Of a stretch of DNA of 64,000 bases, positions 26,240 to 34,037 are shown one piece after another; within the stretch, counting starts at the first letter, position 1; every line of letters starts with the position of its first letter. The notes beneath the pieces are model-generated. The model had not been told where the DNA came from and searched no databases. It saw only the letters and a program-made list of their open reading frames with translations. The position numbers and the translations under genes are program-made. Source of the DNA: Mucilaginibacter empetricola. GTDB lineage: Bacteria; Bacteroidota; Bacteroidia; Sphingobacteriales; Sphingobacteriaceae. The DNA lies in the NCBI RefSeq assembly GCF_024808665.1, contig NZ_JANUBZ010000007.1, positions 1-64,000 of the forward strand, written 5' to 3'.

Positions 26240-27412
26240 CTAATCTTCTCTGGGCTCTCTTTTAGTACCTTCGTACAATTCGTATTCCAACAAGCGGCAA
26301 TCCAGTTTGCCGTTATAAAATTCAACTTTGCGGGCGGCCTTTAAGCCTATTTTTTTTGCCAGATCGGGATTTCCTGTGAAAATATATCCCCGGTATCCCA
26401 GGCATTCTTTTTTCATAAAATCGCCCATTCTTTTATACGTAGCCTCCAGCTTGGTATGTACGCCGAGCCTTTCGCCATATTCGGGGTTAAACATTATAAT
26501 CCCCGGCTCGGCAGGTACGAGTGTATCGGCAAAATCACAAACGCTAAATTCTATTAAATGTTCTACCCCTGCTGTTTTAGCATTTTTTTGGGCGATGTCA
26601 ACCGCATCATCCGAAATATCTGTGGCTATAATTTTGAAGCCAGTATCCTTTTTCGATTTGTCTTTCAGTTTCCGTCGCTCGGTAAAAAATACGGTTTCGT
26701 CATAACCCATAATATGCATAAAGCCATAATTCATCCTGAAAAGGCCGGGATGCTTATCGGTAGCCAGCAATGCCGCTTCAATAGCCAGTGTCCCTGAGCC
26801 GCACATTGGGTTAATAAAAGTACTTTTTCTGTCCCAATGCGTAGCCATTATGGTTGAAGTAGCCAAAGCTTCGAGCATTGGCGCCTTACCTGGAATTTTG
26901 CGATAGCTGTGTTTAGCCAGCGTTTCGCCCGATGTATCCAGAAAAATATCGGCACTATCATCCTGCCAGTAAAGGTGCACCAAGGTTTTATTTACCTCGG
27001 CGCCCGAGTTGGGACGAATGCCTTTTATAGATTTAATCCTGTCGGCAATGGCATCTTTAACCTTTACGTTGGCAAAAAGTGGCGTGCGGATATGCTCGTT
27101 GTTCACATTTGACGACACCGAGAAATACCCGGTAAAGTCGATCAGGTTTTCCCATTCAATGGTAACTAGCTCATCATAAAGCTGCTGCGGATCGGCGGCT
27201 TTAAAACTTTTTATTAAATACAAAACCTGGCTTGCGCAGCGTAAATTAAGATTCAGGGCAATGGTATCGGTAACGGTACCCAACAATTCAACCCCGGTTT
27301 GAAAAACCCGTGTTGGTTTAAAACCCAGCTCCTCAACTTCCTGCTGCAGGTATGATGATAACCTTTTATTACAGGTTATGATAATTTTATTTTCAGTGTG
27401 GAAAACTTGCAT
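26240..27412 (-). CDS. THUMP-domain class I SAM-dependent RNA methyltransferase
   Basis: 390 aa. N-terminal ferredoxin-like and THUMP regions (about 1-160) precede an UPF0020-type methyltransferase: INPMCGSGTLAIEA (about 200-213, motif I), IIATDISDDAVDIAQKNA (about 259-276) and MFNPEYGERLG (about 306-316) at motif IV. The family (RlmL-like/YpsC) makes N2-methylguanosine in 23S rRNA. The motif IV here reads NPEYG, while the common form is NPPYG. Cytoplasmic; exact substrate inferred. Confidence 0.9.
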   Translation of the reverse strand: MQVFHTENKIIITCNKRLSSYLQQEVEELGFKPTRVFQTGVELLGTVTDTIALNLNLRCASQVLYLIKSFKAADPQQLYDELVTIEWENLIDFTGYFSVSSNVNNEHIRTPLFANVKVKDAIADRIKSIKGIRPNSGAEVNKTLVHLYWQDDSADIFLDTSGETLAKHSYRKIPGKAPMLEALATSTIMATHWDRKSTFINPMCGSGTLAIEAALLATDKHPGLFRMNYGFMHIMGYDETVFFTERRKLKDKSKKDTGFKIIATDISDDAVDIAQKNAKTAGVEHLIEFSVCDFADTLVPAEPGIIMFNPEYGERLGVHTKLEATYKRMGDFMKKECLGYRGYIFTGNPDLAKKIGLKAARKVEFYNGKLDCRLLEYELYEGTKREPRED

Positions 27413-27493
27413 GATATTTTGCGAATTTATGAATTAAATACGCCCTATTTTACTTCTTATCTATTAACTTTACATTTTTAATTTTTGGAAACT

Positions 27494-27856
27494 ATGGAAA
27501 TTAAGGGTAAGGCACATGAAGTGGCGCCAACTGTACAGGTTACTGAGTCACTTAAGAAGAGAGAATTGATACTTGAATATATTGAAAATCCGCAATATCC
27601 GGAATATTTGAAGTTTGAAGCGATACAGGATCGTTGCAATTTACTAGACAATGTAAAGGTTGGTGATGATATTGAAGTATTCTTCAATTTAAAAGGTCGC
27701 CCATGGACTGACAAGACCGGCAAAAAAACATATTTTAACTCCCTGCAGTTATGGAAAGTAAATATTCTGGCTGGCCCGGGCGCAACTCCAACCCCTGAAT
27801 ATGCACCACCGGCAGACATCAGCTCAACACCTGATGAGGACGATTTGCCTTTCTAA
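27494..27856 (+). CDS. DUF3127 family protein
   Basis: 120 aa from ATG at 27494 (MEIKGKAHEV); an in-frame TTG nine bases earlier is less likely. It is an OB-like small beta protein restricted mainly to Bacteroidota: a conserved IEVFFNLKGRPWTDKTGKK block (about 58-76) and FNSLQLWKV, with an acidic tail DEDDLPF at the very end. That acidic-F tail is reminiscent of single-strand DNA-binding protein C-termini, which suggests nucleic-acid work, but this is inference. Confidence 0.88.
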   Translation: MEIKGKAHEVAPTVQVTESLKKRELILEYIENPQYPEYLKFEAIQDRCNLLDNVKVGDDIEVFFNLKGRPWTDKTGKKTYFNSLQLWKVNILAGPGATPTPEYAPPADISSTPDEDDLPF

Positions 27857-27859
27857 TTT

Positions 27860-27894
27860 CAGTTTGCAATTGCCGGTTGGTAGTTAGCAGTAAG
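27860..27894. repeat. heptamer tandem repeat, CAGTTGG type, forward array
   Basis: Five units of exactly 7 bp (CAGTTTG first, CAGTAAG last; consensus CAGTTGG). It faces a reverse-complement array at 28000-28027. Confidence 0.75.
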
Positions 27895-27902
27895 AAAAAC
27901 AT

Positions 27903-27940
27903 AAAAGCCCCGAGTCAAATAATTTGACTCGGGGCTTTTT
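27903..27940 (+). terminator. strong bidirectional intrinsic terminator
   Basis: 18-bp complementary arms (27903-27920 and 27922-27939) with a GCCCCGAGTC core and a T-run at the end. It serves the DUF3127 gene and, in reverse, the convergent secreted-protein gene. Confidence 0.85.
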
Positions 27941-27946
27941 CGATAT

Positions 27947-27975
27947 ATAACGATGGGTTTTAAACCCATCGTTAT
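27947..27975. repeat. near-perfect 29-bp palindrome
   Basis: 14-bp arms ATAACGATGGGTTT and its complement around a single T. It lies next to the terminator inside the pair of inverted heptamer arrays. No T-run, so it is not a terminator. Confidence 0.75.
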
Positions 27976-27999
27976 GAATAAGAACCTACTGAATTAGTG

Positions 28000-28027
28000 C
28001 AAACTGTCAACTGCTTACTGCCAACTG
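28000..28027. repeat. heptamer tandem repeat, CAGTTGG type, reverse array
   Basis: Read on the minus strand it gives four 7-bp units, CAGTTGG, CAGTAAG and two variants. It is the inverted partner of 27860-27894; the two flank the terminator and palindrome. Confidence 0.75.
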
Positions 28028-28032
28028 AAACA

Positions 28033-28806
28033 CTATTCATCCTTAGTTATTTTCTTTATAGCGATATTGTTACCTTGTTTTACTTGCAGGTAATAAATGC
28101 CGTTTAAGCCTAATGGAAATGTTTTGATAAAACTGCCGCCGGTTGTTTTGTCTTCAAATATTAATTTGCCCTGGCTATCGGTCAATTTAACACTTGCCAC
28201 TGTTTTTGCAGGTAGGGTAAACATCAGTAATGTTTTACCGGTCGAAAATTCGGGTACTAAATTTAAATCGCTTATCTCAAATTTACCGCCTTCAACATGT
28301 GGCATTCTTTTCAGATCCTCATTTGAAATTTCTGATACGTGGAATCTTACGCGGGTGCTTATGCCTTCATTATCGGTGCTTACGTAATCAAAATTCTGTG
28401 TATTTTTACGTAAGGCACGCATTCTCATGGCAAAATCACCTTCTCTAAAGCTGTTATTATCATCGCGCGAGCGAAAAGTATACTTAAACTCCGTTTTTTC
28501 TGGCTTGTTGCCTATACTATCGCGCTCAATCCGGCTTCCAAATGTATCGTTGTGCGGGGTAGTTAAGTTTTTGTTGTCGGCTGCAGTGACGTTGCTCATA
28601 CGGTTAATATCTTTCAGAGCGGCTTGTCTGTCGGTTGCAGAAAGGGTTTTAATATTTTTACCGTTAACGGTAGTATCGCCATTAAGTATTTGAACATTAA
28701 CATCTTTGCTGTTTTGTGCAAGCAACACCGGCGGCAAGCCAAGTACTATTATTAAGCTCAGTGAGAAAATGAATTCAAAGCCTGGTTTTAAAATAAGTTT
28801 TTTCAT
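28033..28806 (-). CDS. secreted protein with a T9SS-like C-terminal sorting domain
   Basis: 257 aa from the second ATG (28806; MKKLILKPGFEF), which gives a proper signal peptide; the first ATG at 28854 adds 16 non-signal residues. The mature part is polar and charged. The C-terminal 75 residues have the beta-rich pattern of type A sorting domains (VKLTDSQGKLIFEDK, FPLGLNGIYYLQVKQG, IKKITK). It would be exported by the type 9 system. It is divergent from a histidine kinase gene. I recognise no enzymatic domain. Confidence 0.7.
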   Translation of the reverse strand: MKKLILKPGFEFIFSLSLIIVLGLPPVLLAQNSKDVNVQILNGDTTVNGKNIKTLSATDRQAALKDINRMSNVTAADNKNLTTPHNDTFGSRIERDSIGNKPEKTEFKYTFRSRDDNNSFREGDFAMRMRALRKNTQNFDYVSTDNEGISTRVRFHVSEISNEDLKRMPHVEGGKFEISDLNLVPEFSTGKTLLMFTLPAKTVASVKLTDSQGKLIFEDKTTGGSFIKTFPLGLNGIYYLQVKQGNNIAIKKITKDE

Positions 28807-28920
28807 GTTTGTGGGGTTATTTACTTTCAAAGTTAACAAACAACTATTGCTCATGTTGTTAATTCATCATTAATATTTGTTAAAAAGTGTTAAAAGCAAA
28901 ATATGTAGGGTTATTTGAAA

Positions 28921-28928
28921 TATTTTTG
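28921..28928 (+). promoter_or_regulatory. -7 element for the two-component operon
   Basis: TATTTTTG matches TAnnTTTG and lies 11 bp before the kinase ATG. No convincing -33 element was found. Confidence 0.4.
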
Positions 28929-28939
28929 TTGTTTACATA

Positions 28940-30760
28940 ATGAAAAAAAGAAGCATCACACTTATTATCAGTTTAATGGGTTTTGCACTACTAGGTGTGG
29001 TGGGGATGCAATTGTATTTTTTAAGGCAATCGTACCAAATGCAATCCGAGCTTTTTGATCGCTCGGTTAATGAAGCATTAAGCAATGTAGTGACAAAGAT
29101 TACCAAGCGCGATGCTCAGAATTTTTTAAATGTAAAAGCCAGAAACTACGCGGCCACGCAAAACTTACCCATTAATAAAGGCTTTCAGCCTATCGATAAT
29201 GGCAACATTATTAACAATAACACTCCTCAGCTCAATCCCAATAAAAAGCAAACACGAAGGGAGAAAAAAATTGCGCTGTTACGCGATAGTCTGCGCCGGA
29301 TGATTATGCATAAAAGAATGGATGATGAAATTGCCGGCCTGATGCAGGGCGGCAACCTGAATCTTCAATTACGATATGAGGAGTATACCGATGAATTTGG
29401 CGATGTACATGGCAGGGTAACTCCCGTGCTCGTCAGGAATTCGGTTCCTTTAAAGAAAAATCAAAAACTTCATAAATACGATACCATCCGTTATACCTAT
29501 GCCGACCCTCAGTTTGGCAAGCAAGTGATTTCTATTACCCGTATTAATGCCCAATGGGAACGCGAGCAGCTACGCAAACAAAAAGAAAAACAATTACGCC
29601 AGGTACAAAGACTACTCGAAAATGACTCCCTGCAATATTCTGTGCATGGAAAATCAACCGTGATACAAAACCTGGCAGAAGAATATGGCAAATACGGCGA
29701 ACCACTGAAAATGCGCCTGGATCCATTTTGGATTGACACCTTGTTACGGTTTGAACTACATAATAAAGGAGTTAATTTGCCTTTTAGCTATGAGGTATCT
29801 ACTGCCAACAGCGATTCGCTTATTTTTTCAAAAGCGAATGATGTAACCGGAGAAAAGCCCACTTTTAATATCGGCAGTCCTTATTATCAAACGCCTATAT
29901 TCAGCACCGATGTAATTAATGATCCGGGATTGATAAGGCTTGCTTTTCCGCAAAAAAACACACTGATTTTGGCCAAGATGACGGCCACTATGGCTACCAC
30001 CGGCAGCTTGTTGCTGGTGCTGGTAATTTGTTTCGGCTATACCATTTTTTCGATACTCAGGCAGAAAAAGGTATCTGAAATGAAAACCGATTTCATTAAT
30101 AACATGACTCATGAATTTAAAACTCCGGTATCAACCATTATGATTGCCAGCGAGGCTTTAAAGGACAAGGAAATTGTAGCGGACAGGGCGCGTGTTTCAA
30201 GGCTGGCCAATATTATTTATGAGGAAAATGAACGTTTGGGCAGCCATATTGAACGGGTACTGAATATTGCCCGTATTGAGAAAAATGACTTTAAGCTCGA
30301 TAAAAAGCCAATTGATGTAAATGAGATGATTGCCGTAGTTGTTGATAGCATGGAGCTTAAACTGCAAAAAAACAAAGCTAGCATCCATTTACAACTCGAT
30401 GCAGACAATGCTATTATTAAGGCCGATGAGCTTCATTTTTCCAACGTGATTTATAACCTGGTTGATAACGCCATCAAGTATAGCACCAGCGATCCTGACA
30501 TTACCATCAGCACTTTAAACAAAAACGACCAGGTGGTGATACGGGTTGCCGATAAAGGTGTTGGTATGAGTCGCGATCAGCAAACCAAAATATTTGAACA
30601 GTTTTACCGCATACCAACCGGTAACCTGCACGATGTTAAAGGATTTGGATTGGGCCTAAGCTATGTAAACACCGTTGTTAAGCGGCTTAATGGCATGATA
30701 AGTGTAAAATCTGAAAAAGAAAAAGGATCAGAATTTGAATTAAAGTTCCAGGTGGCGTAG
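28940..30760 (+). CDS. membrane sensor histidine kinase
   Basis: 606 aa. TM1 (about 8-28), a large periplasmic sensor of about 310 residues with no recognised domain but a long basic coiled region, and TM2 (about 352-374). The HisKA dimerisation domain follows with phospho-acceptor H391 in NNMTHEFKTP. The HATPase has an N box NVIYNLVDNAIKYS, G1 VADKGVGMS and G2 GFGLGLSYV. The response regulator gene follows 86 bp later. The signal is unknown; the divergent secreted protein is a candidate target or input. Confidence 0.93.
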   Translation: MKKRSITLIISLMGFALLGVVGMQLYFLRQSYQMQSELFDRSVNEALSNVVTKITKRDAQNFLNVKARNYAATQNLPINKGFQPIDNGNIINNNTPQLNPNKKQTRREKKIALLRDSLRRMIMHKRMDDEIAGLMQGGNLNLQLRYEEYTDEFGDVHGRVTPVLVRNSVPLKKNQKLHKYDTIRYTYADPQFGKQVISITRINAQWEREQLRKQKEKQLRQVQRLLENDSLQYSVHGKSTVIQNLAEEYGKYGEPLKMRLDPFWIDTLLRFELHNKGVNLPFSYEVSTANSDSLIFSKANDVTGEKPTFNIGSPYYQTPIFSTDVINDPGLIRLAFPQKNTLILAKMTATMATTGSLLLVLVICFGYTIFSILRQKKVSEMKTDFINNMTHEFKTPVSTIMIASEALKDKEIVADRARVSRLANIIYEENERLGSHIERVLNIARIEKNDFKLDKKPIDVNEMIAVVVDSMELKLQKNKASIHLQLDADNAIIKADELHFSNVIYNLVDNAIKYSTSDPDITISTLNKNDQVVIRVADKGVGMSRDQQTKIFEQFYRIPTGNLHDVKGFGLGLSYVNTVVKRLNGMISVKSEKEKGSEFELKFQVA

Positions 30761-30846
30761 CATTTACCCGAACAGATCTGAAACTAAAGGTACTTAAACG
30801 CTCAAAAACAATTTTCCGGACTTCACCGGGTTCCTGACAAACTAAT

Positions 30847-31539
30847 ATGAAAAAAATACTACTGGTTGAAGATGATCCAAATTTAGGCCTGCTGTTACAG
30901 GATTACCTGCAGCTAAAAGGCAAATTTGACGTGGTTTTATGTAAAGATGGCGAGGAAGGCTTGCGCACCTTTACCAAACAGAACTACGACCTGCTGATAC
31001 TGGACGTAATGATGCCTAAAAAAGATGGTTTTACGCTTGGCAAAGAGATCAGAAAAATAAACAGCCACGTACCTATTATTTTTGCTACGGCAAAGGGGAT
31101 GATAGAAGATAAAACCCAGGCATTTAACCTGGGTGGCGATGACTATATTACCAAACCATTCCGCATTGAAGAATTGCTGCTCCGCATAAATGCATTACTA
31201 AAACGGGCCAACAACGCCGATAAGGTTGAAGAAGAAAAACAGACACTATTTAAAATAGGGCATTATTCTTTTGATTATACCGCTCAGTTAATTACATCAG
31301 GCGAAGCCCAGCAAAAACTTTCAACCAAAGAGGCTGAATTGTTGCGTTTACTTTGCCTGCGCAAAAACGAAGTGTTAACCCGCGAAGAAGCGTTGCTAAA
31401 CATCTGGCATGATGACAACTACTTTAATGGCCGCAGTATGGACGTTTTTTTAAGTAAAATACGCAAATACTTAAAAGATGATCCCAATGTAGAGATCATC
31501 AATGTACACGGCCGGGGCTATAAGCTGCTTATTGATTAG
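30847..31539 (+). CDS. OmpR-family response regulator
   Basis: 230 aa. Receiver domain (1-120) with D9/D10 and phospho-acceptor D53 (LILDVMMPKKDGF), switch T and K (ATAKG, ITKPF), and a winged-helix DNA-binding domain (about 135-230; STKEAELLRLLCLRKNEVLTREE and GRSMDVFLSKIRKYL). It pairs with the kinase upstream. Its 3' end overlaps a convergent VOC gene by 4 bp. Confidence 0.95.
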   Translation: MKKILLVEDDPNLGLLLQDYLQLKGKFDVVLCKDGEEGLRTFTKQNYDLLILDVMMPKKDGFTLGKEIRKINSHVPIIFATAKGMIEDKTQAFNLGGDDYITKPFRIEELLLRINALLKRANNADKVEEEKQTLFKIGHYSFDYTAQLITSGEAQQKLSTKEAELLRLLCLRKNEVLTREEALLNIWHDDNYFNGRSMDVFLSKIRKYLKDDPNVEIINVHGRGYKLLID

Positions 31540-31886
31540 CTGGCCAGTTCTTCGGCAAAGTGAATCAGGTTGCCATTGTTATCCAGTATACTGAATTGTT
31601 TTACCCGCCATGGCATTTCCTGTAATTTACCGTTAGGATGTACTATGCCAAGTGGTTCAAACTCCGAGTATAGCTTATCAATATCTGTTACGTTAAAATA
31701 GCAGGAAGTATGTTTAGCAATTTCAGGATCTTTGCAGGGCCACAAATGCAGTATTATTTTATCACGGCCAAAAATCAAATATCCTTCCCAGGTTGAATAA
31801 AAAGTAAATCCTAATTTTTCGTTGTAAAATCTAATGGTTTCATCTTCATTAAGCGAAGCTAAAATTGGCACTGCAGACTTAAGCAT
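31536..31886 (-). CDS. VOC (glyoxalase/bleomycin-resistance-like) protein
   Basis: 116 aa, one vicinal-oxygen-chelate module pair: VPILASLNEDETIRFYNEKLGF (about 6-27), IILHLWPC (metal ligand H) and the final SILDNNGNLIHFAEE. It resembles bleomycin-binding proteins, which sequester rather than cleave drugs, but the substrate cannot be assigned. Cytoplasmic. Convergent with the response regulator gene. Confidence 0.85.
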   Translation of the reverse strand: MLKSAVPILASLNEDETIRFYNEKLGFTFYSTWEGYLIFGRDKIILHLWPCKDPEIAKHTSCYFNVTDIDKLYSEFEPLGIVHPNGKLQEMPWRVKQFSILDNNGNLIHFAEELAS

Positions 31887-32042
31887 TTTATTATAATATT
31901 AGTTTAAGGTATTCAGATGTATAAAAATGGCAACGTTTACCGGGACAATACAGGTAAACTCAGCGTTCAAATATAATTCAAATATGCTTACCGCTGAAAC
32001 AACATTTCGGCTGGTTTTCAAATATTTGTGAATATGTTTTAT

Positions 32043-33446
32043 CTACCCGATTTCTATTTTTTGATGCTGATAAGGAATTTCTACATCGGCAAAGCCTGCG
32101 GCCAGTATTTTTTCTTTAAAATGTTGTTGTACTTCATATTCTCCGTGAACCAGAAAAACCTTCTTTACCGTTTTTGGGTTTTGAGATGATATAAAATGAA
32201 GTAAGTCTTTATAGTCGCCATGTGCGCTCATTGATTTGATGGATTGCACCTCGGCCTTAACTTCAAACATTTCGCCAAAAATATGCACTTCCCTATCGCC
32301 TCTTAGCAACCGGCCACCTAACGAATTGGGCTCGCAATAACCCACCATTAAAATAGTACAGTTTTTGTTGCCGATGTTGTTTTTGATATGATGCTTTACC
32401 CTACCCGCTTCGGCCATGCCCGATGATGAAATGATAACACACGGTGAAGGATCATTATTCAAAGCTTTTGATTCATCCGTCGACTGGATAAACTTTAGCC
32501 CTTTAAAACCAAACGGATTGGCATCTATCTTTAACACATCGCTTACAGCTTTATTGTAAACTTCGGGGTGATCCATTAATACGTGGGTCGCTTTTTCGGA
32601 TAGCGGGCTATCTACATAATAATGCAAATCGGGCAATGTGCCTTTAAGTTCAAGCGAGTTTAAAGCGTATAATATCTCTTGCGTACGACCCACACTAAAT
32701 GCCGGGATAATTACCTTACCCTTATTGTTCAGGCAAGTATGCTGAATAACTTCCAGCAGTCTGTCCTCAATTGACCCTAACTCCTGGTGCAAAGAATCGC
32801 CATAGGTTGATTCCAGCAAAATATAATCGGCTTGTGGAAACTGCTGTGGGCTTTTCAGCAACAAATCGCCATACCGGCCAACGTCACCGCTAAAAGTAAT
32901 ATGGGTTTGTTTACCATTCTCTAAAATATTAAGGTGTACGGCTGCGCTCCCTACAAGGTGGCCGGCATCGGTAAATTTAAACTTCACCGTCGGTGTAATG
33001 GCATATTCCTGCTCGTAAACAACTGTTTTCAATAAAAGAAACGACTCTTCGGCCTGCTCTTCGGTGTACAAAGCATTTAAAGGCGGTAAATTATTTTTAG
33101 TTCGGTGCTTATTACTATACGCTGTATCCTGCTCCTGTATCCTTGCCGAATCTGTTAAAAGAATTTTTACCAGGTCGGCTGTTGGTGGGGTGCAAAATAT
33201 CGGCCCTTTAAAGCCCTCGGCCACCAGGCGCGGAATTAATCCGCAATGATCAATATGTGCATGCGAAAGTATCAGGTAATCTACCGTTTCAGGATTAAAG
33301 CCAAAATGCTCATTCAAATCTTCGGTATGGTCGCCCATACCCTGAAACATGCCGCAGTCCAGCAAAATGCGGATGCCATCATTTAATTGCAGCAAATGTT
33401 TACTGCCGGTTACAACACGTGCAGCACCATGAAAAGTTATCGTCAT
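32043..33446 (-). CDS. MBL-fold/beta-CASP RNA-processing exonuclease family
   Basis: 467 aa. The metallo-beta-lactamase core has LSHAHIDHCG (about 59-68, HxHxDH), the AGHLVGSAAVHL and TFSGDVG motifs, and a beta-CASP insertion with SSSGMAEAGRV (about 344-354), SAHGDY (about 407-412) and the last motif LVHGE (about 429-433). Relatives are RNases of the CPSF73/YsiH type. Cytoplasmic. It is a single gene with a 216-bp gap before the divergent BlaI gene. Confidence 0.92.
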   Translation of the reverse strand: MTITFHGAARVVTGSKHLLQLNDGIRILLDCGMFQGMGDHTEDLNEHFGFNPETVDYLILSHAHIDHCGLIPRLVAEGFKGPIFCTPPTADLVKILLTDSARIQEQDTAYSNKHRTKNNLPPLNALYTEEQAEESFLLLKTVVYEQEYAITPTVKFKFTDAGHLVGSAAVHLNILENGKQTHITFSGDVGRYGDLLLKSPQQFPQADYILLESTYGDSLHQELGSIEDRLLEVIQHTCLNNKGKVIIPAFSVGRTQEILYALNSLELKGTLPDLHYYVDSPLSEKATHVLMDHPEVYNKAVSDVLKIDANPFGFKGLKFIQSTDESKALNNDPSPCVIISSSGMAEAGRVKHHIKNNIGNKNCTILMVGYCEPNSLGGRLLRGDREVHIFGEMFEVKAEVQSIKSMSAHGDYKDLLHFISSQNPKTVKKVFLVHGEYEVQQHFKEKILAAGFADVEIPYQHQKIEIG

Positions 33447-33661
33447 TGATTAGTTTATAAAGATGGAAAGCTACAAAATGAATAATAAATATACAATTCA
33501 AGAAAAACTAAGCGCTTAGTTGTTTATTTGATTTTTAAATTATAACTTAGATTTGACTAAATTGTAATGGATAAATTATTGGGGCTCTCTTTGTTGCAAA
33601 TAAGCCCGAAACAACACCAATTTACCAATTATTCTGCTCAGAGAATTAAAGGAATTGTATT

Positions 33662-34033
33662 ATGGAAATTAAAGAACTAACGCGGGCCGAAGAACAAATA
33701 ATGCAGGTATTATGGCAACTGCAAAAAGGGTATGTAAAAGATGTGATTGACGTATTACCAGAGCCAAAGCCTGCCTATAATACCGTATCAACTATCATCA
33801 GGATATTAGAAACCAAGGGGTTTGTGGGGCATACAGCTTATGGAAAAAGCCATGAATACCACCCGGTTATAAGTAAAGATCAGTATCAGAATTTTGCCAC
33901 GGATAAACTAATGAACGGCTATTTTGATAATTCAGTAAAACGAATGTTCTCTTATTTCGTAAAAAAGGAAAAGATTGACCTTAAAGAAGCTGACGAGATC
34001 ATGCAATTGATCGAAAAACTTAAAGAAAAATAA
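33662..34033 (+). CDS. BlaI/MecI/CopY-family transcriptional repressor
   Basis: 123 aa winged-helix protein: LTRAEEQIMQVLWQLQKGYV (about 5-24), TVSTIIRILETKGFV (recognition helix, about 40-54) and a C-terminal dimerisation helix. Family members are released from DNA when cleaved under control of an M56 (BlaR1-like) protease. The next gene, 4 bp downstream, is such an M56 protein, so this is a BlaI/BlaR1-type regulatory pair. The regulon is not evident and no beta-lactamase gene is adjacent. Confidence 0.93.
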   Translation: MEIKELTRAEEQIMQVLWQLQKGYVKDVIDVLPEPKPAYNTVSTIIRILETKGFVGHTAYGKSHEYHPVISKDQYQNFATDKLMNGYFDNSVKRMFSYFVKKEKIDLKEADEIMQLIEKLKEK

Positions 34034-34037
34034 AAAA

